DNA of 30,734 nucleotides from positions 1 to 30,734 of the forward strand of contig CAYWZO010000023.1 of the NCBI GenBank assembly GCA_964462865.1, written 5' to 3'. Position numbers and translations under genes: made by a program. Within the stretch, counting starts at the first letter, position 1, and the number at the start of each line of letters is the position of its first letter. The notes beneath the pieces are model-generated. The model was not told the origin of the DNA. It saw nothing but the letters and a program-made list of their open reading frames with translations, and did no database searches. Origin of the DNA: Fen-1077 sp964462865. GTDB lineage: Bacteria > Chloroflexota > Dehalococcoidia > Dehalococcoidales > RBG-16-60-22. Positions 1 to 6,715 of the stretch are shown here, piece by piece.

Positions 1-56
1 ACCGCCACCTTTTCCTCCCACAGTCGAGAATATTGTTTTTACCTCACCCCCTGTAT

Positions 57-93
57 CCCCCTCTCCTTACGAGGCAGGATGAAGGAGAGGGGG
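57..93. repeat. CT-rich palindromic repeat, copy 1
   Basis: A perfect 12-bp stem (CCCCCTCTCCTT at 57-68, AAGGAGAGGGGG at 82-93) encloses a 13-base loop. It resembles the hairpins at 279-305 and 26255-26293, so it looks like one member of a dispersed intergenic family. Confidence 0.7.
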
Positions 94-161
94 AAGAATT
101 AGAAAGAGGGGCGAAGCTCCTCTTAAACACCCCCTTCTTTGGAACGGGAATAACATCATAC

Positions 162-228
162 GGGATAAGCAGATGATGACACAGGGCGGCCTGGGTGGTA
201 AAAGATAACCAAGAAGAGGCGAGGTGGG
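162..228. repeat. Diverged direct repeat, left copy
   Basis: About 65 bases beginning GGGATAAGCAGATGATGA match, with substitutions and small indels, the stretch at 434-499 beginning GGGATTAGCAGTTGATGA. Both share the later blocks CTGGGTGG/TCGGGTGG and AGATAAC. The pair looks like an old duplication of a non-coding element. Confidence 0.5.
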
Positions 229-278
229 AAAGCAAATCACTCATCATCTGAATGAGTTTTCACAATCTATCCCCCTAG

Positions 279-305
279 CCCCCTTCCTTTGATAAAGGAA
301 GGGGG
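279..305. repeat. CT-rich palindromic repeat, copy 2
   Basis: A perfect 12-bp stem (CCCCCTTCCTTT at 279-290, AAAGGAAGGGGG at 294-305) closes a GAT loop. The flanking CTATCCCCCTAG is echoed in inverted form beside the copy at 26255-26293. Confidence 0.75.
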
Positions 306-433
306 AACATTAACAAATGAAATCTGGCTTATCGGGGATTAGTACCATAAAGGCTAGTGGTGAGTGCCTGATGATAAGGAACGGCCGCCTCCTTTTCCCC
401 TTTCCAGTGATGAAGGGGTGGGGTGAAGACAGA

Positions 434-499
434 GGGATTAGCAGTTGATGATGCTGGGTGGTTCGGGTGGGAATAGATAACAGGCGATGGGGGTGGGGA
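434..499. repeat. Diverged direct repeat, right copy
   Basis: Partner of the element at 162-228, in the same orientation, about 270 bases away. Each copy lies a few tens of bases downstream of a CT/GA-rich hairpin-like segment, which suggests that a longer composite unit was duplicated. Confidence 0.45.
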
Positions 500-504
500 G
501 AGTT

Positions 505-576
505 CTGGATTCCAGCCTGCGCTGGAATGACGGTATGGGAAACGGATTGCTACGTCGCTACGCTCCTCGCAATGAC
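505..576. repeat. Two half-elements of dispersed palindromic families
   Basis: 505-531 is a CTGGATTCC...GGAATGAC half-element, like those at 29550-29623. 544-576 is a GGATTGCTACG...CTCGCAATGAC half-element, like those at 3761-3809 and 8652-8751. The AGGAG that follows (577-581) lies close enough to the terminase gene to affect its translation start. Confidence 0.7.
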
Positions 577-603
577 AGGAGAAGGGAATGACAGAGGGTG
601 ATA

Positions 604-2010
604 ATGGGTGAAGGCGCGAAGTTGAATCGGCTGAGGCCGTACCAGAAGGAAGTGGCCACGGCGATACTCGACAGCGCTTTCGGGAGAAAAGGGCTGACCT
701 TTTCCGTGGAAATCGCGCGGCAGGGTGGCAAGAATGAACTTTCGGCCCAGATAGAACTGCTGCTTTTGACTCTCTATATGGGCGAGTCCAGGAACCTGAT
801 AAAATGTTCGCCGACATTCAAACCGCAGACGGTAATTTCGATGAGGCGACTCAAGGAAAGGCTCAACGACGCCGGCTTTGGGGGGATATGGAAATCGGAA
901 CTCGGCTATATCATCAGACTCGGCGACGCGCGGGCGATATTCCTCTCGGCGGAAGAGACCGCCAACGTGGTCGGCAACACCGCCCACCTGCTGCTCGAAA
1001 TCGACGAAAGCCAGGATGTCAGCCAGGAAAAATACAGCAAGGAGTTCAAGCCGATGGGGGCGACGACCAACGTCACCACGGTCCATTACGGGACGACCTG
1101 GGACGACAGCACGCTGCTCGAAGAAGTAAAGCAAACCAACCTCGAACTGGAGCGGCAAGACGGCATCAAAAGGCATTTCCGCTACGACTGGGAGGAGGTC
1201 GCCAAATGCAATCCGGACTACCTCGCCTATGTGGAGTCGGAACGACAGCGCCTCGGCGAAAACCACCCGCTTTTCCTGACGCAGTACCGCCTCCTGCCGA
1301 TACGGGGCGGGGGCAGCTTTCTCAGCGAGCAGCAGCGGGAGCAGCTGCAGGGAGACCACGAGAGAAGGCACCGGCGACAGGCGGGGAAGACCTACGTGGC
1401 GGGAATAGACCTCGCCGGGGAAGCGGAAGAGGTCGAGGACAGTTATTTAAAGTCGACTATACAGCGACATGACTCCACCGTGGTGACAATCGCCGAGATA
1501 GACTTTCCGGCAGGGGAGAGCATCGTGAGAGAGCCACACCTGAGAATAGTCGAACACTATCGCTGGACGGGTAAAAAGCACACCCAGCTTTACGCGCAGC
1601 TGGTCGACATCCTTAAAAATGTCTGGCGGTGCAAAAGGATAGTCGTCGACGCGACGGGGGTCGGCGAGCCGGTGACATCGTTCCTGCGGAAGGCTTTAGG
1701 CCCGCGGGTGACGCCGTTCAAGTTCACCCAGAAAAGCAAGAGCGAGCTGGGATTCAACCTGACGGCGGCGATAAACGCGGGGAGGGTGAAGGTGTACCGG
1801 GGCGACGGCTCCGGGGAATACCGGGAGTTCCGGCGGGAGATGGAGAAGGCGAAGAGCCAGTACCGCGCCAGCCAGACGATGAACTTTTACGTGGACCCGG
1901 CGCAGGGGCACGACGACTTTTTGATGAGCCTGGCGCTGCTGGTGGAGGCGGGAAGAGGGTACGCCCCCAGAAGCGCGAAGGGGACTGAAAGAGCAGAAAC
2001 TTTTATGTAG
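604..2010 (+). CDS. terL: Phage terminase large subunit (TerL)
   Basis: The motor that pumps viral DNA into the prohead and cuts it. The 468-residue protein has an N-terminal ATPase domain: adenine-binding LRPYQ near residue 10, Walker A-like ARQGGKNE at 38-45, and Walker B LLLEIDE at 129-135. A C-terminal RNase H-like nuclease follows, with the expected three acidic positions: D269 in AGIDLAG, D349 in IVVDATG, and D437/D438 in GHDDFLMSLAL. The length is normal, so the gene looks intact. A GTG at 598 is an alternative start. I prefer the ATG at 604 because AGAGGGTG ends 4 bases before it. No small-subunit gene precedes it; repeats do. The portal gene is unusually far away, 4.7 kb downstream. 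Family assignment is firm; the subtype is not determined. Confidence 0.93.
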   Translation: MGEGAKLNRLRPYQKEVATAILDSAFGRKGLTFSVEIARQGGKNELSAQIELLLLTLYMGESRNLIKCSPTFKPQTVISMRRLKERLNDAGFGGIWKSELGYIIRLGDARAIFLSAEETANVVGNTAHLLLEIDESQDVSQEKYSKEFKPMGATTNVTTVHYGTTWDDSTLLEEVKQTNLELERQDGIKRHFRYDWEEVAKCNPDYLAYVESERQRLGENHPLFLTQYRLLPIRGGGSFLSEQQREQLQGDHERRHRRQAGKTYVAGIDLAGEAEEVEDSYLKSTIQRHDSTVVTIAEIDFPAGESIVREPHLRIVEHYRWTGKKHTQLYAQLVDILKNVWRCKRIVVDATGVGEPVTSFLRKALGPRVTPFKFTQKSKSELGFNLTAAINAGRVKVYRGDGSGEYREFRREMEKAKSQYRASQTMNFYVDPAQGHDDFLMSLALLVEAGRGYAPRSAKGTERAETFM

Positions 2011-2141
2011 TGTATCAATATTAAATATACAATTTGTCGAACTTTTATAATATTTATTTATTGGATAAGTTTGAATAAATTTGATATACTAAATATATAG
2101 AACATATGTCTCATTACTAGAAAAAATACATGGAATTACCC

Positions 2142-2169
2142 TTGACAATAATTGACAAGGTGTTAGAAT
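2142..2169 (+). promoter_or_regulatory. Sigma-70-type promoter of the Panacea gene
   Basis: TTGACA at 2142-2147, a 16-base spacer, then TAGAAT at 2164-2169. Transcription would start near 2176, inside the longest open frame, which argues that translation starts at 2184 or 2199 rather than 2130. A weaker candidate (TTGGAT, 18 bases, TATACT at 2061-2090) lies upstream and could drive the longer form. Confidence 0.5.
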
Positions 2170-2198
2170 TTAGACAAAAGGTCATGGTGAAAGGGAAA

Positions 2199-2720
2199 AT
2201 GGCAGGAATTACCTTCCAATTTGACCGCGCAAAAGCCTTAGAAACCATTTTGTATCTCTCTCATCGAATTAGTGACTCTGATATCTATGGCATCTGCAAG
2301 TTGCTATATTTAGCAGATAAAACAAGTCTTGAAAAATATGGTAGGTTTATATTTGGTGAAACATATAGCGCGTTAAAGGAGGGCTCAACGCCTTCACACG
2401 CATATGACTTGCTTAAAGAAGCAAGTAAAAATCCCATAAGCGGTTTAGAAGTCAAAGGAATCCAGGTTATTTCCCATCGAGATGCTGATTTGGATTTTTT
2501 TAGTGAATCAGACATTGAGTGTTTAGAACAGATTATTAAAATATGGGGCAGCGTACCTAATTGGTCTAGAGGACAAGCAACTCATGATGAAGCTTGGAAA
2601 AAAGCTTGGGATAAAAGGGCAGGCAAGGGCAGTGTAAAAATTCCAGTTGAGAGTATTGCAGAGTTGTTCGATAATTATGATGATTTAATAGAATACTTAT
2701 CTAATTCGGAAGCCGGATAA
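2199..2720 (+). CDS. Panacea (SocA-like) domain protein, putative antitoxin
   Basis: A 173-residue protein with the Panacea/SocA fold signature. From its start it has an FQFDRAKALETILYL opening, then SDSDIYGICKLLYLADK, then EKYGRFIFGETYSAL and STPSHAYDLL. Panacea proteins are known as antitoxins (PanA) that pair with many unrelated toxin folds, and SocA is a ClpXP adaptor for its toxin. The frame is open from 2130, but a good promoter sits at 2142-2169 and family members usually begin at the FxFD motif. ATG 2199, with GGTGAAAGGG upstream, is therefore preferred; 2184 is also possible. The gene is markedly more AT-rich than the phage genes on both sides, which suggests acquired cargo. Its partner starts 4 bases downstream. 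Domain call is good; the antitoxin role is inference from family and layout. Confidence 0.82.
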   Translation: MAGITFQFDRAKALETILYLSHRISDSDIYGICKLLYLADKTSLEKYGRFIFGETYSALKEGSTPSHAYDLLKEASKNPISGLEVKGIQVISHRDADLDFFSESDIECLEQIIKIWGSVPNWSRGQATHDEAWKKAWDKRAGKGSVKIPVESIAELFDNYDDLIEYLSNSEAG

Positions 2721-2724
2721 ATTC

Positions 2725-3093
2725 ATGCCTGATGTATGGCGTATATATCGCATAAAGAAATGTCGCCATACTCATCCCCCAAAAGATAAATTTATAGTCA
2801 TCGTTTGCATAGACTTTGAGTGCATGGGTTTTTTAATCAACTCCGAGATAAATCGATTCACTGCTAACAAACCAGATTTACTTCAATGCCAAGTACTCGT
2901 TAAAAAAGAAGAGTATCATTTCTTATTTCATGATTCATATTTAGATTGCGCTAGACTTTATCCCTTTTCTAACGACGAGTTAATTATTGGCTTAGAAATG
3001 GTAAGTGCTAAAACAAAAGAAGAAATAAAAAATGCTGTTTCTAAAGCTAAGACAATAGCAAAGCGTTACGTGAAATTAATACTAGCGAATTAA
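2725..3093 (+). CDS. Small protein paired with Panacea gene, candidate toxin
   Basis: 122 residues, starting 4 bases after the Panacea stop and sharing its AT-rich composition, so almost certainly co-transcribed. The N-terminal half (VWRIYRIKK, then PPKDKFIVIVCID, then GFLINSEINRF) has the alternating hydrophobic pattern of a small beta-barrel and loosely recalls the SH3-like MazF/PemK toxins. I cannot identify their catalytic residues, so this remains a resemblance. The middle has LLQCQVLVKKEEYHFL and DSYLDCARLYPF. The C-terminus is a charged helix (KTKEEIKNAVSKAKTIAKRYVKL). No signal peptide or membrane segment is present. Panacea genes are commonly next to their cognate toxin, so toxin is the leading guess; a helper or regulatory protein is the alternative. 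Confidence 0.7.
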   Translation: MPDVWRIYRIKKCRHTHPPKDKFIVIVCIDFECMGFLINSEINRFTANKPDLLQCQVLVKKEEYHFLFHDSYLDCARLYPFSNDELIIGLEMVSAKTKEEIKNAVSKAKTIAKRYVKLILAN

Positions 3094-3279
3094 AAATTCC
3101 TTCCATAATTAAGAAGTTTTTTAAATTCCCTGTATCCTCTATCAGGTTCAGGATCTTGTTTCTTACTTTACCCCCTCCCCCCTCGCATAGAGGGAGCTTC
3201 GTCGGTCCGGTTTCAGCTTTTCTCTCCCTTTTCAGCAAGCAAGACTAATTACCCTTAAAGACGCTATAATAAGTACGTC

Positions 3280-3627
3280 ATGTTGAGAAAAAGCCCTAGT
3301 ATCAAAGCCGATATCGCTAAAATTAAAAAATTGCAGGCTTTACAGGAAAAAGCGACCGACAAGCTGAACAGGATAACGGAAAAAGCCGCGAGTAAAACGC
3401 CTAAAAAGAAAAAGGTCAAACCGGCAAGCGAGAATAAAGCTAAGACCGCTGTAAAAAAGGGTGCTTTCCGGCACAAGGTACTCGGGAAAAAGAGCAGGAC
3501 GGAAAAAAGGAGAAATCCGCTAAAACCTAAGAATACAAGACCGGGGAAAAAATCACCTGCTTCCCGCACTGGTAACGATGGTATTATATTTCGTCATTTC
3601 GGCGTGCAGAGAGGGGGGATGGGCTGA
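3280..3627 (+). CDS. Lysine-rich basic protein, unknown function
   Basis: A 115-residue frame that is extremely basic, with KKKK-type clusters (TPKKKKVK, AVKKGAF, GKKSRTEKRR, KPKNTRPGKK) and few hydrophobic residues. It is probably disordered and nucleic-acid binding if expressed. A perfect TATAAT at 3265-3270 ends 9 bases before the ATG, so the message could be leaderless; no Shine-Dalgarno is visible and no good -35 is placed. The stop codon overlaps a strong intrinsic terminator (3626-3658), which supports a real transcription unit. It could instead be a spurious frame in A-rich DNA, or a histone-H1-like or packaging-associated protein. I recognise no family. Confidence 0.5.
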   Translation: MLRKSPSIKADIAKIKKLQALQEKATDKLNRITEKAASKTPKKKKVKPASENKAKTAVKKGAFRHKVLGKKSRTEKRRNPLKPKNTRPGKKSPASRTGNDGIIFRHFGVQRGGMG

Positions 3628-3658
3628 GAGGGGGCTATTGCGCCCCCCTCTCTTTTTT
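3626..3658 (+). terminator. Intrinsic terminator
   Basis: A perfect 9-bp stem (GAGAGGGGG at 3626-3634, CCCCCTCTC at 3644-3652) with a 9-base loop is followed immediately by six T residues (3653-3658). It overlaps the stop codon of the basic-protein gene and would also end transcription coming from the Panacea pair. Confidence 0.88.
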
Positions 3659-3760
3659 GCACATGATATAGTCATTGTGTTTGAAGTAGGGGGTGAAGAT
3701 ATTAAGTCCTGAACTCAAAATATTAATCACTTAACCTGTTATACCGTTAAGTACAATCAG

Positions 3761-3809
3761 GGAGATTGCCACGTCGTCCTTCACAGAGTGAAGGACTCCT
3801 CGCAATGAC
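3761..3809. repeat. GATTGCCACG...CGCAATGAC palindromic element
   Basis: A half-element of the family also seen at 544-576 and 8652-8751. Its interior forms a 9-bp stem, GTCCTTCAC (3776-3784) with GTGAAGGAC (3788-3796). It lies in the gap between the basic-protein terminator and the 3' end of the surface-protein gene. Confidence 0.75.
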
Positions 3810-3820
3810 AAGAGGGCATT

Positions 3821-3859
3821 AAAAACCCTCCCCCCGGGAGGCAGGAACCGGGGGGAGGG
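3821..3859 (-). terminator. Intrinsic terminator of the IPT/TIG gene
   Basis: Read on the minus strand, CCCTCCCCCCGG (3859-3848) pairs perfectly over 12 bp with CCGGGGGGAGGG (3837-3826) across a 10-base loop. Five T residues follow (3825-3821). It sits 28 bases beyond the surface-protein stop codon. Confidence 0.85.
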
Positions 3860-3887
3860 GCAGCAAAGGGGGTGGGGGTAGACTTAT

Positions 3888-5866
3888 TTAATAGTAGAAG
3901 GCGGTACGCCTCCCGACCCAGAGACCGAGGAGGAAGAACACCACCGCGCCGACGCACACCGCGGTATAGATACCCCAGGTGGGGAACTTGAAGGGACCGG
4001 AAACATAAAACTCGCCGGCGCCGGTCCACTCACTCTCGTTGGAGGCGGCGTCAACGGCCTTGACCCGCCAGTAATAAGCCGTGTCCTTTTCCGCCAGCTT
4101 GAGCTCTTCGATTTCAGACAGGGTGTAGCTTGAGCCCTCAATGCCGGCCCTGTCCAGCACCACCATGCTCGAAGCGAAGCTTTTATCCGTCGCCACCTGC
4201 AGGCGGTAGGTCACCGGGCGGCTGTCATCGGTGACTTCCTGCCAGTCGAAGACCACCGGTGATTTCACCTTAGCCCCGAGTTCCGGCTTCAGAGGCGGCG
4301 GTACCTTGGGAGCGGTTGATTCCACCGTGAAGGTGGTCTTGGCGCTGTTGACGCCATCGGAGACGGTAATCACATGGTCGCCGGCCTTGCTGGCAGGCGC
4401 ATCGAAGGTAAGCACGAAAGTGCCCTGGGCATCGGTCTTGATACTTGATACCACCTGGTCATCGTATTTGACCGTCACGTTCGTGCTGGCGGTAAAACCA
4501 GCGCCCCCGATACCGATAATCGAACCGACGGCGTGGCCGCTCTGGTTGATGCTCAAAACGGCCTTGGAGGATGGGGGGGTGGTAGTGGAGGGGGGCGTGA
4601 CGGTGAACTGCGCGGAAACGGTGGTACTGCCAACCGTGGCGGCGATGGTATGCGCCCCGGCAGACGTGCCAGACGGGACGGTAACGACGCTGGAGAAAAC
4701 GCCGCCGCTNNNNNNNNNNTGCCGGACTTGATGGCCAGACCGGTACCGTCAATAGTAATGGTGATATTACCGTCGGGGAAATCGGTGCCGCCGATGGTGA
4801 CATCGGAGCCGGCCGCACCGGACGTCGCCGAGAGATTGATGGAGGGGTTGGTGGTGGCGGCGGTAACGGTGAAACTGGCTTCAACCGTCGCTGTACTGAC
4901 CGTCACGTAAATCTTATGAGCCCCGGCCGTAGCGGTGGCAGGAACAGTGATGGTGGAAGCGAAGGTACCGCTGGTCGTGGTATTGGAATCGCCGCCGGTA
5001 GGGGTTCTTGTCTCCGAGTCGAATTTAAAAATTATCGGGTAGCTGGGCAGGAAATTGGAACCGCTGACGGCCACGGTGGTGCCGGGCGCGCCGGTGGCGG
5101 GCAACAGCGCGTTAAGAGTCGGGCTGGCGGTGACGGTGAAGGTGCGGGTGGCTGATGAGCTGCCGGCGGTGACGGTGATATTATGGCTGCCGGCGACGGT
5201 GCCTGCCGGTATAGTGATGGTGCTGATGAAAATACCGCTCGAACGCGTAATCGTATCTCCTGAAGTGGGTACGATGGTCGTGCTATCAAGTTGAAAGACC
5301 AGAGCGGTGCTGGCCGGGAAGTTACCACCGCTGATGCTGACGGTGGTGCCGGCGGGGCCGGTGGCAGGGTTCAGCGCGTCCAGGGAGGCGCTGGGGGAGA
5401 TGGTAAGAGCGGCATAAGCTGAAATGAGAGTAGGCGGGTTTTGAGCCTGCGAGTATGAATAGCGAACGGTGGTATAAATGTAATAGGTGCCACCTCCGGT
5501 CACCGTATGGGGCGTGGTGGCGCCCAGAGAGCCTTCGTTGATGGTGGCCGGCACCACAAAACTCCCGGTAAAGCTGTCACCATTATCCAGGGGCCCATCA
5601 CCGTAACGGACTCTCTTGTACCTGGTAATCGTAGAATTGATGGAACCTGAAGCGGCCAACTGATCTGAAATATAGACGTCGATATAATAGTCGTTGGCAC
5701 TGGTGCCATAGCCGCTGGTGGTATAACCAACAGTGTCGCCTACTTTTCCCTGGACCGGGCTAAGCGTTAAGGTCGTGGCGGCCAGGGCCGTCGACGGGAT
5801 AGCGGCCATCAATACAGATAGTATGGCTATCAAGCCGAGCAGTCTGTAAAATTTAATGCGTTTCAT
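3888..5866 (-). CDS. Secreted IPT/TIG-repeat surface protein (split by assembly gap)
   Basis: One gene of about 660 residues whose frame appears broken only because a 10-N run (4710-4719) misstates a gap. A signal peptide ends near ALA/ATT (residues 1-30). A beta-rich N-domain follows, then about four IPT/TIG-like Ig repeats of 85-90 residues, each with a GxxGTTVxISGxNF-type strand and a xxFTVT end. A fibronectin III-like domain (YRLQVATDKSFASS, TAYYWRVKAVD, ESEWTG) and a single C-terminal membrane helix with a basic end (LGLWVGRR) complete it. Expected topology is external, anchored in the membrane, suited to adhesion or cell-wall structure. AGGAGGGTC precedes the ATG at 5866. The excisionase-like gene lies just upstream on the same strand and a strong terminator follows. 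The minus-strand direction, against all phage genes, suggests host cargo or a surface-conversion gene. Confidence 0.85.
4710..4719. other. Assembly gap of 10 N inside a repeat domain
   Basis: The reading frames on the two sides join only if the missing length leaves a remainder of 2 when divided by 3, so 10 cannot be the true length. Aligning the broken repeat with its two upstream neighbours predicts 5 residues between the flanking codons. That corresponds to 14 missing bases, if no whole repeat is absent. Confidence 0.9.
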
Positions 5867-5925
5867 GTGACCCTCCTGGTTAATATAACGTTGGAGCCGG
5901 GATTTGGTAAGCGGACTCCCTCCTT

Positions 5926-6132
5926 TCAGGCTATCAGTCTTTTCCTGGCACCCTGGCTCGGGTTATAAGTCCCGGCGAAGTTGTCCAGCGTATCTTTATT
6001 AATCAGCCAGGTGTTGTGGATTTTATGGGCCGGTATATCGCCCTGGCGGCACAGCCGCTTCACCGTTTCCGGGTGTACCTTCAGACGGCGGCTGGCCTCG
6101 ATGACGTTAAGATAATTGTCCCAGATGGGCAT
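5926..6132 (-). CDS. Excisionase/MerR-type HTH DNA-binding protein
   Basis: A 68-residue protein with the winged-helix pattern of the excisionase (HTH_17) family: YLNVIEASRRLKVHPETVKRLCRQGDIPAHKIHNTWLI followed by a short KDTLDNF helix. Such proteins bind DNA as small regulators, as recombination directionality factors, or both. No integrase is present in the window, so a regulatory role is more likely. It is the first gene of a minus-strand unit with the IPT/TIG surface gene 59 bases downstream, and it may control it. A promoter candidate lies at 6192-6221. The ribosome site is weak (AAGAGA about 8 bases before the ATG). Family is clear; target unknown. Confidence 0.85.
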   Translation of the reverse strand: MPIWDNYLNVIEASRRLKVHPETVKRLCRQGDIPAHKIHNTWLINKDTLDNFAGTYNPSQGARKRLIA

Positions 6133-6191
6133 ATCGTTCTCTTAACATTTTCTTAATAAATATTGCTTTATCAAAGCAATTATTTGCCTCT

Positions 6192-6221
6192 ATATTAATA
6201 CCTGATGACTTCTTTTGTCAA
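6192..6221 (-). promoter_or_regulatory. Promoter of the excisionase-surface protein unit
   Basis: On the minus strand a perfect TTGACA (6221-6216) is followed after 17-18 bases by TTAATA/TAATAT (about 6198-6192). It lies in an AT-rich divergent intergenic region, about 60 bases before the HTH gene start. Confidence 0.55.
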
Positions 6222-6309
6222 GTATTTTTCCCCTTTTTTTATAAAAGTCGAAGTTGTAATAAAAGCGTGATAAACAACGGTACCGGTACTAAAAGGAGAC
6301 AAAAATTCG

Positions 6310-6338
6310 TTGACATATTAGAACATGCGTGCTAATCT
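6310..6338 (+). promoter_or_regulatory. Candidate promoter of the virion gene cluster
   Basis: TTGACA at 6310-6315, a 17-base spacer, then TAATCT at 6333-6338, which is a weak -10. It would start transcripts near 6345, just ahead of GTGAGGTG and the ATG at 6366, and could serve the downstream structural genes. Confidence 0.45.
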
Positions 6339-6365
6339 TTGACTGTTAGGTTTGTGAGGTGTGCC

Positions 6366-6692
6366 ATGGATATGATGACGCGTGAGATTTGCGGAGACGC
6401 CCCGGAACTGGAAAAGGAAGCAATCCCTAAAGCTGAAACCGACCTGCCGCCGGAATTTTGCCACTATAAGGACGAAGGCTGCGAATACGCCCGGTCCTGT
6501 CTCGATTGTCCCTTCCCGCAATGCCTTTACGACGAGCCCAGGGGGCGGCAGCGCTGGCTAAAGGAACTGCGCAATCGGGAGATTAACCGGCTCTTCGAAT
6601 CCGGCCGTAATGTCAGGGAGCTGGCGGCGATGTTCGATGTCAGCGACCGGACAGTGCAGAGGGCCCTTAGGGAAGTAATAAGACACAGGTAG
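6366..6692 (+). CDS. Cys-rich helix-turn-helix protein upstream of portal
   Basis: 108 residues. The N-terminal half carries five cysteines (C32, C39, C45, C48, C53, in a SCLDCPFPQCLYDEP context) that could form a metal site. The C-terminal half is an HTH (residues 83-104: VRELAAMFDVSDRTVQRALR) like those in resolvases and RinA-like activators. I chose ATG 6366 because GTGAGGTG lies just before it; a TTG at 6339 in frame has no such site and overlaps the promoter. The position immediately before the portal gene, 23 bases away, suggests either the activator of late genes or a diverged small terminase subunit. The sequence does not decide between them. Confidence 0.75.
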   Translation: MDMMTREICGDAPELEKEAIPKAETDLPPEFCHYKDEGCEYARSCLDCPFPQCLYDEPRGRQRWLKELRNREINRLFESGRNVRELAAMFDVSDRTVQRALREVIRHR

Positions 6693-6715
6693 CGAGGCCT
6701 TTAAAGGAGCGAGGC

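Larger units (their letters stand above)
1..597. other. Gene-free, repeat-filled left flank
   Basis: I see no convincing gene here. Open frames on both strands have proline/serine-rich, low-complexity translations typical of palindromic repeat DNA. The stretch holds two CT-rich hairpins (57-93 and 279-305), a diverged direct duplication (162-228 and 434-499), and a pair of half-elements (505-576) directly upstream of the terminase gene. No integrase or tRNA end that would mark an attachment site is visible. Confidence 0.7.

Noticed and set aside
44..247. Short minus-strand frame in the left flank
   Set aside because: Falls on palindromic repeats with Pro/Ser-rich translation and no ribosome site.
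550..1371. A 273-codon minus-strand frame over the start of the terminase gene
   Set aside because: Shadow frame of terL that also runs into repeat DNA; no plausible start site or domain.
4553..4730. Genuine frameshift in the TIG surface gene
   Set aside because: The frame change coincides exactly with the N-run. The repeat domain continues in the other frame on the far side, so the gap length is the cause.
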